Below are positions 6,789 to 7,507 of a stretch of DNA of 7,507 nt, piece after piece. Source of the stretch: Prevotellaceae bacterium UBA1787 (GTDB taxonomy: Bacteria > Bacteroidota > Bacteroidia > Bacteroidales > Bacteroidaceae). Each line of letters begins with the position of its first letter. The stretch's first letter is position 1. The notes under the pieces were generated by a model. It had not been told where the DNA came from and made no database searches. It saw only the letters and a list, made by a program, of their open reading frames with translations. Position numbers and translations under genes: made by a program. Location of the stretch: assembly GCA_002315195.1 (NCBI GenBank), contig DCGD01000125.1, forward strand, positions 1 through 7,507, in the 5' to 3' direction.

Positions 6789-7271
6789 CTAAATTCGTTC
6801 GAGTATGACGAAATCGAACGGTTTGTCGTTTTGGCTGTCGGCTTCATGGTGTTCCCTGCTTACCTCTTTCCATGCCTTTTTGTCAATTTCAGGAAAGAAG
6901 GTGTCGGCTTCCGCCGGCACATCGTCTACTTCCGTCAGGTAGAGCCGCCGGGCAAGCGGCAAGGCCTCCCGATATACGGAAGCGCCGCCTATGATGAAAA
7001 TTTCTTCATCCAACCTGCAATGCAGCAAGGCCTCTTCCAAGGAATGAAAGACTTCCGCGCCCGAAAACCGCACCTCACTCTTGGTCAGCACCATGTTTCT
7101 ACGGTTGGGGAGAGCGCCTTTGGGCAAAGACTCAAACGTCCTGCGTCCCATGATTACGGTGTGTCCCATGGTAAGGTGTTTGAAATTCAACAAGTCGGCA
7201 CGCAGATGATAGATAAGACCGTTGTTCAATCCAATGGCACCGTTGCGTGCAATGCAAACAATGATATTCAT
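6789..7271 (-). CDS. folA: Dihydrofolate reductase
   Basis: It reduces 7,8-dihydrofolate to tetrahydrofolate with NADPH in the cytoplasm, supplying one-carbon carriers for thymidylate, purine and methionine synthesis. The ATG at 7271 gives MNIIVCIARNGAIG, the usual DHFR beginning and 160 residues, about the size of E. coli FolA (159). An in-frame TTG two codons earlier (7277) is a less likely start. Visible landmarks: the substrate acid Asp26 (equivalent to E. coli Asp27) in YHLRADL; the cofactor segment MGRRTFES (41-48); PNRRN (55-59), carrying the conserved Arg that contacts the folate glutamate; FIIGGASVY (92-100); and the C-terminal FVILER strand. Two unusual residues near the active site are Tyr21, where E. 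coli has Trp22, and Arg24, where E. coli has Pro25. The gene is followed after 31 bases by the GH89 gene on the same strand, so they probably share a transcript. No thyA, a frequent partner, is seen in the remaining upstream 236 bases. Stop codon TAG. Confidence 0.95.
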   Translation of the reverse strand: MNIIVCIARNGAIGLNNGLIYHLRADLLNFKHLTMGHTVIMGRRTFESLPKGALPNRRNMVLTKSEVRFSGAEVFHSLEEALLHCRLDEEIFIIGGASVYREALPLARRLYLTEVDDVPAEADTFFPEIDKKAWKEVSREHHEADSQNDKPFDFVILERI

Positions 7272-7277
7272 AGTCAA

Positions 7278-7507
7278 TGATTTTATTTTACTGTTCTAAA
7301 CATATAGTCGCCCAACGGCGGTTGGCATGGCAGGTACTTTTCTTTGAGATTGGGATGGAAAGCCTCTTAAAGGGTCTGCCGCCAAAAGTGGTATGGCAAA
7401 TTTAGCAACAAATTATGAACTCCACGCATGAATAGGAACATTATTTTTATATAGCCTCAAATCCGCAACTGCCAAGGATATTCCAATTTAGTCAATCACA
7501 GGCAGCA
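7278..7507. other. Region upstream of folA with no recognised gene
   Basis: All six frames are broken by stops at short intervals and no RNA gene is evident. It holds the possible -7 box noted above. It also holds a small stem, CCAAC (7312-7316) / GTTGG (7321-7325), with loop GGCG, which would fall in the folA leader if transcription starts upstream. It is most likely the folA leader and promoter region plus the edge of whatever lies beyond the window. Confidence 0.5.
7397..7404 (-). promoter_or_regulatory. Possible Bacteroides-type -7 box for the folA-GH89 unit
   Basis: On the minus strand this reads TAAATTTG, a full match to the Bacteroidales -7 consensus TAnnTTTG. It lies 125 bases before the folA ATG, leaving room for a leader of roughly 120 bases. 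However, the expected TTTG about 19-21 bases further upstream is absent (the sequence there is near GCGT/TGCG), and a match of this length can arise by chance. Weak call. Confidence 0.25.

Noticed and set aside
7283..7366. Minus-strand open stretch of 27 codons ending in a TAA before folA
   Set aside because: No start codon near its beginning and no recognisable family; too short to support as the end of a gene or a transposase remnant.

Overview
The window looks like a chromosomal segment from a carbohydrate-degrading, probably gut- or oral-associated Bacteroidales bacterium (Bacteroides/Prevotella-like). The evidence is indirect. Two exported glycoside hydrolases belong to families common in that order (GH78 and GH89). 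The Fic protein starts with the short MYIHE/W-type DUF4172 N-terminus common there. No gene start has a convincing Shine-Dalgarno sequence, and one upstream sequence fits the Bacteroides -7 consensus TAnnTTTG. All four apparent gene ends use TAG or TAA, and tryptophan is otherwise TGG throughout, so the standard bacterial code applies.

Layout, left to right. Positions 1-69 hold the 3' two thirds of a tRNA-Leu(UAA) gene, followed at 76-124 by a hairpin plus T-run that looks like its terminator. Then comes a long secreted alpha-L-rhamnosidase gene (GH78) on the plus strand (147-2900). Next is a plus-strand Fic/DUF4172 gene (3140-4429), complete in layout but interrupted by one in-frame TGA at 3500-3502, where the family carries tryptophan. 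It converges on a minus-strand pair: dihydrofolate reductase (7271 down to 6789), then a secreted GH89 alpha-N-acetylglucosaminidase (6757 down to 4592), 31 bases apart and probably co-transcribed. A long, nearly symmetrical hairpin (4477-4553) sits between the two converging units and probably terminates both. The last 236 bases hold no gene that I can recognise.

How the genes fit together: the two hydrolases are exo-acting enzymes for non-reducing terminal sugars. One removes alpha-L-rhamnose (plant pectin side chains, rhamnosylated glycosides, bacterial polysaccharides). The other removes alpha-GlcNAc (host mucin-type or heparan-type glycans). Both have signal peptides and should act in the periplasm or at the cell envelope. 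No SusC/SusD pair, sulfatase or regulator is present, so this is not a polysaccharide utilisation locus as far as the window shows. DHFR is housekeeping (tetrahydrofolate regeneration).

I see no clear new system. The most interesting point is the Fic gene: the nonsense codon falls between the predicted auto-inhibitory helix motif (SSEIEG) and the intact catalytic motif (HPFEDGNGR). This is either a very recent pseudogene, a sequencing error, or, less likely, a way of making an unrestrained catalytic fragment.
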